Of a stretch of 6,583 nt of DNA, positions 5,451-6,583 are shown piece by piece (the stretch's first letter is position 1; each line of letters starts with the position of its first letter). A program made the position numbers and the translations under genes. The stretch spans positions 1 through 6,583 of the forward strand of contig JAJDBI010000301.1 in the NCBI GenBank assembly GCA_029261435.1, read 5' to 3'. This DNA is from Nitrospinaceae bacterium. Its GTDB lineage: Bacteria > Nitrospinota > Nitrospinia > Nitrospinales > VA-1. A model generated the notes under the pieces. The model saw nothing but the letters and a program-made list of their open reading frames with translations. It was not told the DNA's origin and ran no database searches.

Positions 5451-6583
5451 GTCTGTGTTTTCATTAAATGGTTAAGCCATTCTTTATTAGAGCCCCAATA
5501 TATGTGGCTATAAAAAGCGTGGCAGTTCTCAACACTATATCCGTCTTTTATAGGGGCTCTGCTTTTTGAATCATTATTTTTCCATTTTTCTTTTTCGTTA
5601 TTAAAAGTGAAATTTGAATAATGGAATTCGTGCCCTTGGAGAACCAGCTTCTTATTGGTCGCTGTAGTTTTGATTGGCTTCAGTTTTCGGTAGCCTAAAA
5701 CCAATTTCCTGATTTTTAGAGATGTTGAGAAGTCAAATAGCCCAACCATCGATTTCTTTTTTCCGGTTTTGCTGATGAGGTGCTTCCCCAGATAAATGAG
5801 TCCACCGCATTCTCCAATAATCATTTTTCCGGCAATCCCTGCTTTTTGGATGTCTTTTTTCATGGAGCGATTCCTGCTTAACGAATCGGCATGTAACTCA
5901 GGATAGCCGCCTGGGAAATAATAACCGTGCATATTTTTTGGTAAGTGCGAATCATGGAGAGGAGAAAAAAAAGAAATATTGAATCCTTGTTGCGTAAGGT
6001 AATCCAATGTGTCCTGATATATGAACTGAAATGCTTCGTCCCTGGCAATGGCTATATTGAAACTGTTTTTTTGTTGTTGGGTTCCCCAACGTGTAGCTTT
6101 TTGTTTCAACCTGGAAGATCGTGTTGAGGGCTTTTTAAGCTTCAATAATTTGAAAAATAATTTCAGGTCGATGTGTGTTTCTATATGTTTGGCCCAGTTT
6201 TGATAAAGAGCCTGTTTTTGTTCAATACCTTGATGCAGCCCCAGGTGTCGACTGGGTATGTTCAAGTCAGGAGAAGCAGGCAGGCAGGCGAGGAGTTTGG
6301 CGGAAGTATGATGCTCGATAGCGGTTTTTATAACTTCTGCGTGTCGAGGGCTATTGATGTTGTTAGCGATAACCCCGACCAGGTTCAATTCTGGGTCAAG
6401 ATTCATGTATCCGAGAACCAGGGCTGCTGACGACCGGGCCATAGCCCGACCATCGATAACAAGTACAACGGGAAGGCCGAGCAGTTTGGCGACTTCTGCT
6501 GTAGAACCTTTTTCTGTCTTTGGTGATGCTCCATCATGCAGGCCCATCACTCCTTCTACAACTGCTACATCCCCACCAATTGC
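5447..6583 (-). CDS. cobB: Cobyrinate a,c-diamide synthase CobB/CbiA (partial, N-terminus off right edge)
   Basis: This cytoplasmic, glutamine-dependent and ATP-dependent amidase converts (hydrogenobyrinic or cobyrinic) acid to its a,c-diamide. The frame is open to the right edge: the first 11 visible codons read AIGGDVAVVEG and lead straight into VMGLHDG, which is internal family sequence. The GTG at 6550 is therefore not a start. The 378 visible residues lack roughly the first 80-90 with the ATP-binding P-loop. Visible motifs (partial numbering): VVEGVMGLHDG (8-18), LVIDGRAMARS (41-51), the class I glutamine amidotransferase domain from about 175 with YYFPGGYPE (221-229), the nucleophile Cys259 in GECGG, GHEFHYS (317-323), and a C-terminal SHIYWGS whose His360 is probably the catalytic His. 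A Lys/Arg-rich linker (145-172) joins the two domains. The stop overlaps the cobO start. Confidence 0.95.
   Translation of the reverse strand, partial: AIGGDVAVVEGVMGLHDGASPKTEKGSTAEVAKLLGLPVVLVIDGRAMARSSAALVLGYMNLDPELNLVGVIANNINSPRHAEVIKTAIEHHTSAKLLACLPASPDLNIPSRHLGLHQGIEQKQALYQNWAKHIETHIDLKLFFKLLKLKKPSTRSSRLKQKATRWGTQQQKNSFNIAIARDEAFQFIYQDTLDYLTQQGFNISFFSPLHDSHLPKNMHGYYFPGGYPELHADSLSRNRSMKKDIQKAGIAGKMIIGECGGLIYLGKHLISKTGKKKSMVGLFDFSTSLKIRKLVLGYRKLKPIKTTATNKKLVLQGHEFHYSNFTFNNEKEKWKNNDSKSRAPIKDGYSVENCHAFYSHIYWGSNKEWLNHLMKTQT

Noticed and set aside
5467..5481. Inverted repeat AATGG-TTAAG-CCATT near the 3' end of cobB, as a possible terminator or attenuator
   Set aside because: The 5-bp, AT-rich stem has no following T-run and lies inside coding sequence upstream of the coupled cobO start.
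6548..6550. GTG at 6550 as the start of cobB
   Set aside because: The frame continues upstream to the edge with conserved family residues (DVAVVEG), so the gene starts beyond the window.

Overview
All seven genes lie on the minus strand, so the order of transcription runs from position 6583 down to 1. The DNA is AT-leaning. Six consecutive genes encode the later steps of adenosylcobalamin (vitamin B12) synthesis, and a seventh, unrelated-looking gene encodes a secreted, aspartate-rich repeat protein that runs off the left edge. The oxygen-dependent BluB route to dimethylbenzimidazole (DMB), together with an exported repeat protein, suggests an aerobic or microaerobic, probably Gram-negative bacterium. 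A marine Nitrospinota- or deltaproteobacteria-like lineage is possible, but the taxon cannot be fixed from this window.

Layout in transcription order: (1) cobB/cbiA, cobyrinate a,c-diamide synthase, with its N-terminus cut off by the right edge (6583-5447). (2) cobO/btuR, corrinoid adenosyltransferase (5450-4896), joined to cobB by an ATGA overlap. (3) cobS, the final synthase (4875-4144), with a TTG start just behind an in-frame ATG-TAA. (4) A CobU-BluB fusion (4117-2858) that couples cobinamide kinase/guanylyltransferase to DMB synthase. (5) cobD (cobC in the other nomenclature), the threonine-phosphate decarboxylase (2865-1732), overlapping the fusion gene by 8 bp. (6) cbiB, adenosylcobinamide-phosphate synthase (1720-761). 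(7) After a 99-bp gap, a partial gene for a signal-peptide protein with eight 25-residue D-x-D/N-x-D-G-x-x-D repeats (661-2, open at the left edge).

How they work together: CobB amidates the corrin ring and CobO adds the adenosyl ligand. CobD makes aminopropanol phosphate, which CbiB attaches to the ring. CobU activates the product with GTP and BluB makes the lower-ligand base. CobS joins the two branches. The alpha-ribazole step (CobT), the CobQ/CbiP amidase and the early ring-building enzymes are not here and may lie to the right. Tight spacing and overlaps imply one operon from cobB to cbiB. No promoter, cobalamin riboswitch or terminator is visible. If a riboswitch exists it would lie right of the window.

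The items most worth a second look are the CobU-BluB fusion, the exact 25-residue repeats of the left-edge protein, the start-stop codon pair ahead of cobS, and a ten-A homopolymer inside cobS.
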